Shown here: one piece after another, positions 6,481-12,910 of the stretch | Numbering within the stretch: position 1 is the stretch's first letter | Layout: each line of letters opens with the position of its first letter | Assembly (NCBI GenBank): GCA_012513235.1 | Contig: JAAZCO010000194.1 | Coordinates: 1 to 15,769 of the forward strand | Length of the DNA stretch: 15,769 bases | Direction of reading: 5' to 3' | From: Gammaproteobacteria bacterium | Lineage (GTDB): Bacteria; Pseudomonadota; Gammaproteobacteria; Pseudomonadales; Pseudomonadaceae | Translations under genes and position numbers: made by a program | Notes under the pieces: model-generated | The model's database searches: none | Told to the model about the DNA's origin: nothing | The model's input: only the letters and a program-made list of their open reading frames with translations

Positions 6481-7252
6481 GTGTGCAATCCGGCCCATGT
6501 TGGTGAGTTTTGGGCGTAATAACGCAGCCATGTAAGTCATGCTTATGGTCGTGGTCATGATGATAGACCGCCAGATCATTGGCTGCGCGTGAGCCAAACA
6601 ACTCAACAAAGGCCGGATCATGGCTAACTTGCTCAGGCAAGCCGGAACAACACACGTGACGATTAAGGCAAATCACTCGATCGGTGGAGCCCATCACCAG
6701 ATGCAGGTCATGGGAAATCATTAGCACACCGCAACCGTAACGATCACGCAATTGCCCAATCAAATGGTACAACTCCAACTGACCGTTGACATCCACACCT
6801 TGCACTGGCTCATCCAGCACGAGCAGCTGCGGTTTACGCAATAAGGCCCGCGCTAATAATACGCGCTGTAATTCGCCACCAGAAATACGCTGCAAGGGAC
6901 TGTTTAATACTTTGGCAGCCCCCACTTCCTCCAATGCAGCAATCACATCAGCACGACTGACACCGGGCACTAAGCGTAAAAAACGTAATACCGACAAGGG
7001 TAAAGTGGCATGCACTTCTAGCTTTTGCGGCATATAGCCAATGCGTAACTGCGGTGCGCGCCATAGGCTGCCCGAGTCTGCTTTCAGCAAACCCAATAGC
7101 ACCCGTACTAATGATGTTTTACCCGAGCCATTGGGTCCGACCAAAGTAACAATTTCGCCGGCAGCCAATTCAAGACTCACATCAGCAAGAACACTTTGCG
7201 CGGATAACGAAAGATTCAGGTGTTCAGCTCGTAATAACAAGGACTGGGTCAT
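6473..7252 (-). CDS. znuC: zinc ABC transporter ATP-binding protein ZnuC
   Basis: The ATPase of the zinc importer, 259 residues. Walker A GPNGSGKT (39-46), signature ISGGE (123-127), Walker B LLVLDEP (143-149) and switch His181 in ISHDLH are all present. VCLNRHVCCSG-like ICLNRHVCCSG (194-204) is typical of ZnuC. The last 30 residues are His/Asp-rich (HHDHDHKHD, then THQHGPDCTHA), probably a zinc-binding tail. ATG at 7252 is chosen because it overlaps the zur stop as ATGA and GAG lies seven bases upstream; an ATG at 7267 would add five residues but has no ribosome site. It overlaps zur by 4 bases and znuB by 8. Confidence 0.95.
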   Translation of the reverse strand: MTQSLLLRAEHLNLSLSAQSVLADVSLELAAGEIVTLVGPNGSGKTSLVRVLLGLLKADSGSLWRAPQLRIGYMPQKLEVHATLPLSVLRFLRLVPGVSRADVIAALEEVGAAKVLNSPLQRISGGELQRVLLARALLRKPQLLVLDEPVQGVDVNGQLELYHLIGQLRDRYGCGVLMISHDLHLVMGSTDRVICLNRHVCCSGLPEQVSHDPAFVELFGSRAANDLAVYHHDHDHKHDLHGCVITPKTHQHGPDCTHA

Positions 7253-7740
7253 GCGCTTGCTCGACATTCAGCACAAACACCCAAGATTTCAACCGTTTGC
7301 GTTTGTACCGCAAAGCCCATCAGCAAGGCTTCTTGTGCAATTGCCGCATCGATAGCCGTATGCTGCGCGAGTTCGTAAGCATTGTTGCACTGCTGACAAA
7401 TCATAAAATAACCTTCATGCGCTACTTCTGGATGACTGCAGCCAATATAGGCATTGAGTGATGCAAGGCGATGAATCAAGCCATTTTCTAATAAAAAATC
7501 TAAACCACGATACACAGTGGGTGGCGCTGCACGGCGATCATCTTCACGGCTGAGCATTTCTAAAATATCGTAAGCACCCAACGGCTGATGGCTTTGCCAA
7601 ACCAGCTCTAACACACGTTTACGTAAGGGTGTTAAACGTACACCGCGCTGCGCGCATACCTCTTCAGCCAGTTCAAGGGCTTGCGCAATACATTCATTAT
7701 GATGGTCATGTGAGTGGCACGGTGTTGATGTTTTTAACAT
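7249..7740 (-). CDS. zur: zinc uptake regulator Zur (Fur family)
   Basis: A Fur-family repressor of 163 residues that binds DNA when zinc-loaded and shuts off zinc import genes. The N-terminal winged helix (about 30-95) includes VRLTPLRKRVLELV and the recognition segment PPTVYRGLDFL. The dimerisation domain carries two Cys-x-x-Cys pairs, Cys115/118 and Cys156/159, the structural zinc site, and the regulatory-site candidates Cys101, His103 and His108. The N-terminus has an extra His-rich stretch (HSHDHH). AAGGA lies ten bases before the ATG. As the first gene of zur-znuC-znuB and adjacent to an operator that overlaps its own -10, it is expected to repress itself. In P. aeruginosa the same gene was called np20. 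Confidence 0.95.
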   Translation of the reverse strand: MLKTSTPCHSHDHHNECIAQALELAEEVCAQRGVRLTPLRKRVLELVWQSHQPLGAYDILEMLSREDDRRAAPPTVYRGLDFLLENGLIHRLASLNAYIGCSHPEVAHEGYFMICQQCNNAYELAQHTAIDAAIAQEALLMGFAVQTQTVEILGVCAECRASA

Positions 7741-7766
7741 AACAGCAGCATCCTTCTTAAAGAGAC

Positions 7767-7779
7767 GTTATTATATAAC
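7767..7779. promoter_or_regulatory. Zur operator between zur and znuA, overlapping the zur -10 element
   Basis: GTTAT-TAT-ATAAC is a perfect 5-bp inverted repeat around a 3-base centre, in the 63-bp gap between the divergent zur and znuA genes. It resembles the AT-rich GTTATA...TATAAC Zur boxes known from gamma-proteobacteria. On the minus strand a perfect TATAAT (plus 7770-7775) lies inside it, so bound Zur would cover the zur -10 and probably the znuA promoter as well. Confidence 0.8.
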
Positions 7780-7803
7780 TCTTTACTCTCGGAGTGTACT
7801 GCA

Positions 7804-8784
7804 GTGTTTCGTTTCTTGCTGATCAGCTGTTTATCATTATGGGCCATCAGCGCGCAGGCGCAGGTGCAAATTTTAACCAGCATTAAACCCTTACAGCTGA
7901 TTGCTGCAGCCATTCAAGACGGTCAAGGCGAACCGCAAGTTCTGCTGCCGCCGGGCGCTTCACCGCATTATTTTGTCTTGCGCCCATCCGATGCCAAGCG
8001 TCTCGATCAAGCTGACTTATTTTATTGGGTTGGACCTGATCTGGAAAACTTTCTGCCCAAACTGTTACAAAAACGCAGTAAAAGCAGTATCGCTGTGCAG
8101 GACTTACCCAAATTACAGCTAGAGTATTTTGCCGAAGCACATCAGCACGATCAACATGACGCACATGACGCACATGACGCACAGAATCATCACGCGACAC
8201 ACAGCAAAAAAGTCACTCACTCCGACACTTTAGTTGAACACGATCACGCGCATGCACCCGGTGCGGTTGATGTGCATTTATGGTTGCTACCGCACAACGC
8301 GCAAGTGATTGCTGAGCGTATCAGTGCGGACTTAAGTCAGCATGATCCGGCTAATGCTGCACACTACGCAGCAAATTTAGCTGCTTTTAGTCAGCGTTTA
8401 GCGCTGTTAGACCAGCAACTGCAAGCACAGTTAGCCCCGTTACATGACAAATCGTTCTTTGTCTTTCATGAAGCCTTTAACTACTTTGAGCAGGCTTACG
8501 GTTTACAGCATGCAGGCGTTTTTGCGGTATCGCATGAGTTACAGCCCGGCGCAAAACACGTCAGTCAAATGCGTACACGCTTGCAACAAGCAGGTCCCAG
8601 CTGTGTGTTTAGTGAACCGCCCATGCAACCGCGTCTAGCCCATACTTTAGCTGCGGGCTTACCTGTCACCTTAGCTGAGTTGGATGCGCTCGGTAGCACT
8701 GTGGCTGTTTCCGCGGAAGGCTATGAGCAATTGCTGAAAAATCTAGCTACACAATTTTCCACCTGCTTATCCGCGCTTGAGTAA
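7804..8784 (+). CDS. znuA: zinc ABC transporter substrate-binding protein ZnuA
   Basis: The periplasmic zinc-binding protein of ZnuABC, 326 residues, cluster A-I (ZnuA/TroA) family. A signal peptide ends near ISAQA (residues 15-19). Likely zinc ligands are His55 (GASPHYF), His158 (DVHLW) and His222 (FVFHEAF), with Asp294 (ELDALG) in the usual acidic position. Between the first and second ligands lies the His/Asp-rich loop characteristic of ZnuA (about 113-150), which here holds three HDA units encoded by an exact DNA triplication. The start is GTG at 7804 with GGAG nine bases upstream; no ATG fits. It is divergent from zur and shares its operator. Two hairpins follow the stop codon. Confidence 0.95.
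   Translation: MFRFLLISCLSLWAISAQAQVQILTSIKPLQLIAAAIQDGQGEPQVLLPPGASPHYFVLRPSDAKRLDQADLFYWVGPDLENFLPKLLQKRSKSSIAVQDLPKLQLEYFAEAHQHDQHDAHDAHDAQNHHATHSKKVTHSDTLVEHDHAHAPGAVDVHLWLLPHNAQVIAERISADLSQHDPANAAHYAANLAAFSQRLALLDQQLQAQLAPLHDKSFFVFHEAFNYFEQAYGLQHAGVFAVSHELQPGAKHVSQMRTRLQQAGPSCVFSEPPMQPRLAHTLAAGLPVTLAELDALGSTVAVSAEGYEQLLKNLATQFSTCLSALE
8155..8181 (+). repeat. three exact tandem copies of a 9-base unit in znuA
   Basis: CATGACGCA occurs three times without mismatch, encoding His-Asp-Ala three times in the metal-binding loop of ZnuA. Exact short repeats of this kind can gain or lose units in frame by slippage, changing loop length without breaking the gene. Confidence 0.9.
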
Positions 8785-8797
8785 CCCACAAGAATGA

Positions 8798-8851
8798 CTG
8801 ACGCTACTGCTCTAGCGCAGCCGTCAGCATCTAGGGTGCAACACCCAGATG
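8798..8851 (+). terminator. two tandem hairpins after znuA
   Basis: The first stem pairs CTGACG (8798-8803) with CGTCAG (8822-8827) and has an inner CTGC/GCAG. The second, directly adjacent, pairs CATCT-A-GGGTG with CACCC-AGATG (8828-8851): ten pairs, one bulged A and a 3-base loop. Neither is followed by a U run. They begin 14 bases after the znuA stop and probably mark the protected 3' end of its message; intrinsic termination is not clearly supported. Confidence 0.5.
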
Positions 8852-8872
8852 AGCAGGGCAAAAAAGTATAGG

Positions 8873-8901
8873 GCAGCAAAATCAGCACATAGGGTTATAC
8901 T
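8873..8901 (+). promoter_or_regulatory. possible promoter for the iron-type permease gene
   Basis: TATACT at 8896-8901 is a good -10 hexamer, 45 bases before the GTG start. The -35 position (around 8873-8878) is poor. The call rests on the -10 and on the hairpins upstream that separate this gene from znuA. The rest of the 161-base gap 8785-8945 shows nothing else. Confidence 0.3.
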
Positions 8902-8945
8902 GCGCACTGTTATTTTACCGCACTCCTGATTGAACGAGGTTTCTT

Positions 8946-10565
8946 GTGGCCCTCCCTGCTCAACGCCGTTGGTATCCGATTGCCTTATTTTTTGCAGCGC
9001 TCGTCTGCTTACCTATCAGCGTCTTATTGCTGAGCTGGCACTCGATCGATACACAGATCTGGAGTCATTTGTGGGATACGCAAATGACGCGCCTGCTATC
9101 CAATACCGCTATCTTAGTTGTAGGTGTTGGGATTGGCGTAACGCTGCTGGGAGTGAGCCTAGCTTGGCTGACCAGTTTGTGTGAATTCCCCGGACGGCGC
9201 TGGCTGGACTGGGCATTGATGCTGCCTTTTGCTATTCCCGCCTATGTTTTAGCCTTTGTCTTTGTCGGCTTACTGGATTTTTCCGGCCCAGTACAAACCT
9301 TGATGCGTGAATGGTTTGGCAGCGGCATCAGCTTTCCCAGGGTGCGCTCGACGGGCGGCGTCATTACCGTCTTTACCTTAGTGTTTTATCCCTATGTTTA
9401 CTTACTCGCGCGCACAGCATTTTTAGCTCAAGGCAAAGGCTTTATGGAGGCGGCACGCGTTTTGGGTTTAACGCCTTGGCAAGCTTTCTGGCGCGTTGCT
9501 TTACCAGTTGCCCGCCCAGCTATTGGTGCAGGTATTGCTTTGGCTTTGATGGAGTCTTTAGCTGACTTTGGCGCTGTGTCTGTGTTTAACTTTGACACCT
9601 TTACTACCGCTATTTATAAAACCTGGTATGGCTTTTTCAGCCTATCTAGCGCCACACAACTAGCCAGTTTGCTGCTGCTATTTGTCGCCGTATTGATTTT
9701 TGCGGAGCAACGAGCGCGCGGTGCAATTCGCCCAAGTAACGAGCGCCCTAGAGGTAAAGCGCTGTATACCTTGCGCGGCTGGAAAGCCGTACTGGCCTCA
9801 AGCTGGTGCGGTTTGGTATTTTTATGTGCTTTTGTGATTCCCATGCTGCAACTACTCGCTTGGTTTTGGCAGCGTGGACGTTTTGATTTAGATGAGCGTT
9901 ATGCAGCCCTGATTACCCATACGCTGTATTTGGGCTTAATGGCCGCAGCGCTCACGGTCACCGCCGCACTTTTGTTAGCCTTTGCCAAGCGCCTCACAGC
10001 GAGTCGCCCCATGAACGCTATCGTGGGTTTTGCGAATCTAGGTTATGCCCTGCCCGGTTCGGTATTAGCAGTAGCTATTATGTTGGCCTTTAGCTACCTT
10101 GATGAGCATGCAGTGATCCCCATGTCGACTTGGCTCGGCGGTGCTGGGCGCCCTATTTTACTGGGCAGTTTAAGTGCTCTGTTATTAACCTATGTGATTC
10201 GTTTTATGGCAGTTGCCCATGGGCCGCTAGAAGGTGCGTTGGCGCGCATTAAGCCCTCATTACCTGAAGCTTCACGCAGCCTAGGTATTGGTGGTGTCGC
10301 TTTATTTAGACGTGTGTATTTGCCTTTACTGATCCCTGGTAGTTTATCTGCCGCGCTGCTGGTGTTTGTTGATGTGTTAAAAGAAATGCCCGCAACCTTA
10401 CTGATGCGCCCCTTTGGTTGGGATACCTTAGCGGTGCGAATTTTTGAGATGACCAGTGAGGGTGAATGGGCACGCGCATCATTACCGGCACTGACTTTAG
10501 TGATGGTGGGTTTATTGCCAGTTATTTTGCTGATTCGTCGCTCAGCACATCGCCCAGGGCACTAA
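8946..10565 (+). CDS. iron(III)-type ABC transporter permease, two fused permease domains (FbpB-like)
   Basis: A 539-residue inner-membrane protein made of two binding-protein-dependent permease domains in tandem. Each has its own EAA loop for contact with the ATPase: EAARVLGLTPWQAFWRVALP (about 168-187) and EASRSLGIGGVALFRRVYLP (about 441-460). The double-domain layout and the motif LADFGAVSVFNFDTFTTAIY are typical of Fe(III) permeases such as FbpB/SfuB/HitB. The start is GTG at 8946 with GAGG six to seven bases upstream. In P. aeruginosa I recall a similar permease beside gcvT1 (PA5216), preceded by its binding protein. Here neither a binding protein nor an ATPase is adjacent, so the transporter must be completed from elsewhere. 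Iron as the substrate is family inference; thiamine permeases have a similar layout. Confidence 0.85.
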   Translation: MALPAQRRWYPIALFFAALVCLPISVLLLSWHSIDTQIWSHLWDTQMTRLLSNTAILVVGVGIGVTLLGVSLAWLTSLCEFPGRRWLDWALMLPFAIPAYVLAFVFVGLLDFSGPVQTLMREWFGSGISFPRVRSTGGVITVFTLVFYPYVYLLARTAFLAQGKGFMEAARVLGLTPWQAFWRVALPVARPAIGAGIALALMESLADFGAVSVFNFDTFTTAIYKTWYGFFSLSSATQLASLLLLFVAVLIFAEQRARGAIRPSNERPRGKALYTLRGWKAVLASSWCGLVFLCAFVIPMLQLLAWFWQRGRFDLDERYAALITHTLYLGLMAAALTVTAALLLAFAKRLTASRPMNAIVGFANLGYALPGSVLAVAIMLAFSYLDEHAVIPMSTWLGGAGRPILLGSLSALLLTYVIRFMAVAHGPLEGALARIKPSLPEASRSLGIGGVALFRRVYLPLLIPGSLSAALLVFVDVLKEMPATLLMRPFGWDTLAVRIFEMTSEGEWARASLPALTLVMVGLLPVILLIRRSAHRPGH

Positions 10566-10569
10566 TCTA

Positions 10570-10585
10570 GTGTTTGTTAAAACAC
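10570..10585 (+). terminator. small hairpin after the permease gene
   Basis: GTGTTT-GTTA-AAACAC is a 6-bp stem with a 4-base loop starting five bases after the permease stop. No T run follows, so it is a weak terminator candidate only. A -10-like TATACT (10590-10595) follows and could serve gcvT with a leader of about 90 bases; its -35 is poor. Confidence 0.3.
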
Positions 10586-10694
10586 AGGCTATACTTACAA
10601 TCATCGGTGCAGCGCTGAATCAACACGGCTACACTATGCGCCGAGTGAATTACCCACAGGTACAAACACTGCGTTTGACCAGTTAGGAGATCCT

Positions 10695-11777
10695 ATGGGA
10701 TTGCGTACCCCTTTGTATGATATGCACCTAGCTCTGGGTGCAAAAATGGTTGATTTTAATGGCTGGGATATGCCATTACATTACGGCTCGCAAGTGGAGG
10801 AACACCACCACGTGCGCAAAGAGTGCGGTGTGTTTGATATTTCCCATATGAGCATTTTTGATATTCAAGGCGCTCAGGCTAAAGCATTTTTGCAGCTAGT
10901 GCTCAGCAATGATATTGGACTGCTTGATACCGTAGGCCATGCACAACACAGCCTGCTTCTCAACGAGCAAGGCGGTATTATTGATGATGTGATGGTGTTT
11001 CGTACTGAAACGGGCTATCGCATCGTGAGTAACGCTGTCACTCGTGAACGCGTACAAGACTGGCTTGAGCAGCATGCACCAGCCTTTGACTGCATGATCA
11101 CTTGGCGTCATGACCTGTGCCTATTTTCAATTCAAGGCCCTCTGGCGCGCGAGCGTCTTGCCAGCATTGTCAGCTCAACACGCGCCAAACTGATCGAACA
11201 ACTACAGCACCATGAGGCCGCAGTTGACCGTGACTGGCTGATTTCCTGCAGTGGTTACACCGGTGAAGACGGTATCGAAATTATACTTCCTGCTAGCCAA
11301 GCCATCGACTTTCTAAACGAGTTGGTCGGTGCAGGTATCAGCCCAATAGGTATTGGAGCGCGTGACACCTTACGCTTGGAAGCTGGCTTTAATTTATACG
11401 GCTTAGATACCAACGAAGCAGTGTCACCGCTGGCAGCTAACATGGAAGACTTAATCTGTTGGCAACCTGAGACACGCAACTTTATCGGCCGCGCTGCCGT
11501 ACAAGCGCAGTACACTCAAGGTGTAACCGAGAAACTTGTAGGTTTAGTACTCGAAGAGCGTGGTGTTTTACGTGCCGGTCAACCTGTGCGTATTGATAAC
11601 CAAACCAATGGCGTGATCACCAGCGGTAGTTTTTCACCCACCCTTGGTAAAGCCATTGCCTTAGCGCGAGTGCCGATGAATACCGCTGACCGTGCTGAAG
11701 TTGAAATTCGACGCAAATGGTTTCCAGTGCGCGTGGTTAAGCCGCGCTTTGTCAGCCGTGGAAAGATTCTGATTTGA
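10695..11777 (+). CDS. gcvT: aminomethyltransferase, glycine cleavage system T protein
   Basis: T protein of the glycine cleavage system, 360 residues. It takes the aminomethyl group from lipoyl-GcvH, transfers the one-carbon unit to tetrahydrofolate to give 5,10-methylene-THF, and releases ammonia. Landmarks are TPLYDMHLALGAKMVDFNGW at the N-terminus, GVFDISHM (45-52), GGIIDD with the conserved Asp pair at 97-98, SGYTGEDGIEI, RDTLRLEAGFNLYG and a C-terminal barrel with RRKWFPVRVV. AGGAG lies a few bases before the ATG. gcvH follows after 144 bases with a hairpin between, so the two may be only partly co-transcribed. The family also includes folate-dependent YgfZ, but the dimethylglycine/T-protein motifs and gcvH next door settle the call. 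Confidence 0.95.
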   Translation: MGLRTPLYDMHLALGAKMVDFNGWDMPLHYGSQVEEHHHVRKECGVFDISHMSIFDIQGAQAKAFLQLVLSNDIGLLDTVGHAQHSLLLNEQGGIIDDVMVFRTETGYRIVSNAVTRERVQDWLEQHAPAFDCMITWRHDLCLFSIQGPLARERLASIVSSTRAKLIEQLQHHEAAVDRDWLISCSGYTGEDGIEIILPASQAIDFLNELVGAGISPIGIGARDTLRLEAGFNLYGLDTNEAVSPLAANMEDLICWQPETRNFIGRAAVQAQYTQGVTEKLVGLVLEERGVLRAGQPVRIDNQTNGVITSGSFSPTLGKAIALARVPMNTADRAEVEIRRKWFPVRVVKPRFVSRGKILI

Positions 11778-11797
11778 TCTTGTATCAACAAGATCAA
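11774..11797 (+). terminator. hairpin at the end of gcvT
   Basis: TTGATCTTG and CAAGATCAA form a perfect 9-bp stem with a 6-base loop; the gcvT stop codon lies in the left arm. Only AT-rich sequence (TAATTTATAA) follows, so termination may be partial and leave gcvH readthrough. The rest of the gap to gcvH (to 11921) holds an AT-rich region with TATAAA-like sequence but no convincing promoter. Confidence 0.5.
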
Positions 11798-11921
11798 TAA
11801 TTTATAAGTGACTCTAGGTAAGCTGTTTTAAGTTGATTCATCAATGTGTTGGTGGCTGCCCGTACTATAAACACATAGACCTATAAAAATTTGCATTGCA
11901 TCTGCTAAGGATATTAATAAT

Positions 11922-12299
11922 ATGAGTTCAATTCCTGCCGATTTACGTTATGCCAGCACTCACGAATGGGCGCGTCTCGAAGCCGATGGCACAGTGACTG
12001 TAGGCATTACTGATCACGCACAAGAAGCCTTAGGCGATATCGTATTTTTAGAGTTACCAGCACTCGAAAGCACCCTAACTGCTGCCCAACCTGTGGGTGT
12101 AGTTGAGTCAGTGAAAGCTGCATCGGATATCCACGCACCGATCAACGGTACAGTCATAGCCGTCAATGAAGGCTTAACTGAAGCGCCTGAAGGTGTGAAT
12201 ACTCATCCGTATGAGAGCTGGTTTTACCGCTTACAGCCCAGCAACCCGCAGGAACTGCAGCAACTGTTAGATGCTGCAGGCTATGAGGCGGTTTGCTAA
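11922..12299 (+). CDS. gcvH: glycine cleavage system H protein (lipoyl carrier)
   Basis: The lipoyl-carrying shuttle of the glycine cleavage system, 125 residues, close to the family's usual length. The N-terminus LRYASTHEWARLE is standard. The lipoylation site is Lys65 in ESVKAASDI. Further conserved stretches are GITDHAQEALGDIVFLELP and NEGLTEAPEGVNTHPYESWFYRL. AAGGA lies ten bases before the ATG. gcvP, which usually follows in Pseudomonas-type clusters, is absent; instead folA converges eight bases after the stop. With no visible terminator between, the two transcripts probably overlap at their 3' ends. Confidence 0.96.
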   Translation: MSSIPADLRYASTHEWARLEADGTVTVGITDHAQEALGDIVFLELPALESTLTAAQPVGVVESVKAASDIHAPINGTVIAVNEGLTEAPEGVNTHPYESWFYRLQPSNPQELQQLLDAAGYEAVC

Positions 12300-12307
12300 A
12301 GCGACAC

Positions 12308-12826
12308 TTACGCTGAAGTACGCTGCCACACTTCGAAGGTATAACCCGGCTCGGATGCTTGAGCTGGGTGTGTCTGTGCATCTGTGAGTTGCCAATGCTG
12401 CGCATCCAGCACAGGGAAAAACGTATCACCCTCAAGCTCAAAATCGATGCGGGTTAAATAGACGCGCTGCGCTAAGTTAATAGCCTGCTGATAAATCTGC
12501 CCGCCACCAATCACCATCACCTCATCCACGCCCTGCTCGGCTGCCCACGCTTGGCCGCGAGCAATGGCATCGGTGAGATTAGTAAAGACTTCAGCGCCAG
12601 CAAGAACAGTATCAGCCTGACGACTGATGACAATATTTAAGCGTCCAGGTAACGGACGACCTAAAGATTCCCAAGTTTTACGCCCCATGATAATCGGCTT
12701 AGCCAAAGTGCGCTGCTTGAAGTAACGCAAATCAGCGGGCAAATGCCATGGCATATCATTGTCACGTCCAATCACTTGATTGCGTGTGGCCGCGACAATT
12801 AAACTGACTGGCAATGTATTGTGCAT
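12308..12826 (-). CDS. folA: dihydrofolate reductase
   Basis: NADPH-dependent dihydrofolate reductase, 172 residues, reducing dihydrofolate to tetrahydrofolate; the target of trimethoprim. Landmarks are SLIVAATRNQVIGRDNDMPWHLPADL, with the substrate-binding acidic residue Asp32, then IIMGRKTWESLGRPLPGR, the nucleotide-binding VMVIGGGQIY and TRIDFELEGDTFFP. The ATG at 12826 has a modest purine-rich ribosome site (GAGAG). It is convergent with gcvH and divergent from the DUF2868 gene. A chromosomal rather than plasmid-type DHFR is indicated by length and context. Confidence 0.96.
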   Translation of the reverse strand: MHNTLPVSLIVAATRNQVIGRDNDMPWHLPADLRYFKQRTLAKPIIMGRKTWESLGRPLPGRLNIVISRQADTVLAGAEVFTNLTDAIARGQAWAAEQGVDEVMVIGGGQIYQQAINLAQRVYLTRIDFELEGDTFFPVLDAQHWQLTDAQTHPAQASEPGYTFEVWQRTSA

Positions 12827-12880
12827 AACGATGCTCTCTTAAATATACTGAAGGCTATGGTGCTATCTTAAAGGATTCTG

Positions 12881-12895
12881 ACGTCAATTTGGCGT
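12881..12895. promoter_or_regulatory. imperfect palindrome in the divergent folA / DUF2868 gap
   Basis: ACGTCAA-T-TTGGCGT has 7-base arms with one mismatch, overlapping a perfect 8-base palindrome TGACGTCA (12879-12886). It lies in the 84-base gap between two divergent genes, where an operator would be expected. On the minus strand TTGACG could be a -35 for folA. No known regulator is recognised. Confidence 0.3.
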
Positions 12896-12910
12896 TCGTT
12901 ATCAGGCAGA

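Noticed and set aside
6481..6621. A 47-codon N-terminal extension of ZnuB in the same open frame
   Set aside because: It lies entirely in the His-rich 3' end of znuC, has no family similarity, and the ATG at 6480 gives the normal ZnuB N-terminus.
8155..8181. Short tandem repeat as a possible CRISPR
   Set aside because: The copies are contiguous 9-mers inside a coding region, with no spacers and no cas genes.
7883..8200. Minus-strand open frame with a repeated VRH motif
   Set aside because: The repeat is the antisense of the HDA triplet in znuA; there is no ribosome site or family match.
10566..10694. Glycine riboswitch in front of gcvT
   Set aside because: The leader has only small hairpins and I cannot find the conserved glycine aptamer core; the length would also be tight for a tandem aptamer.
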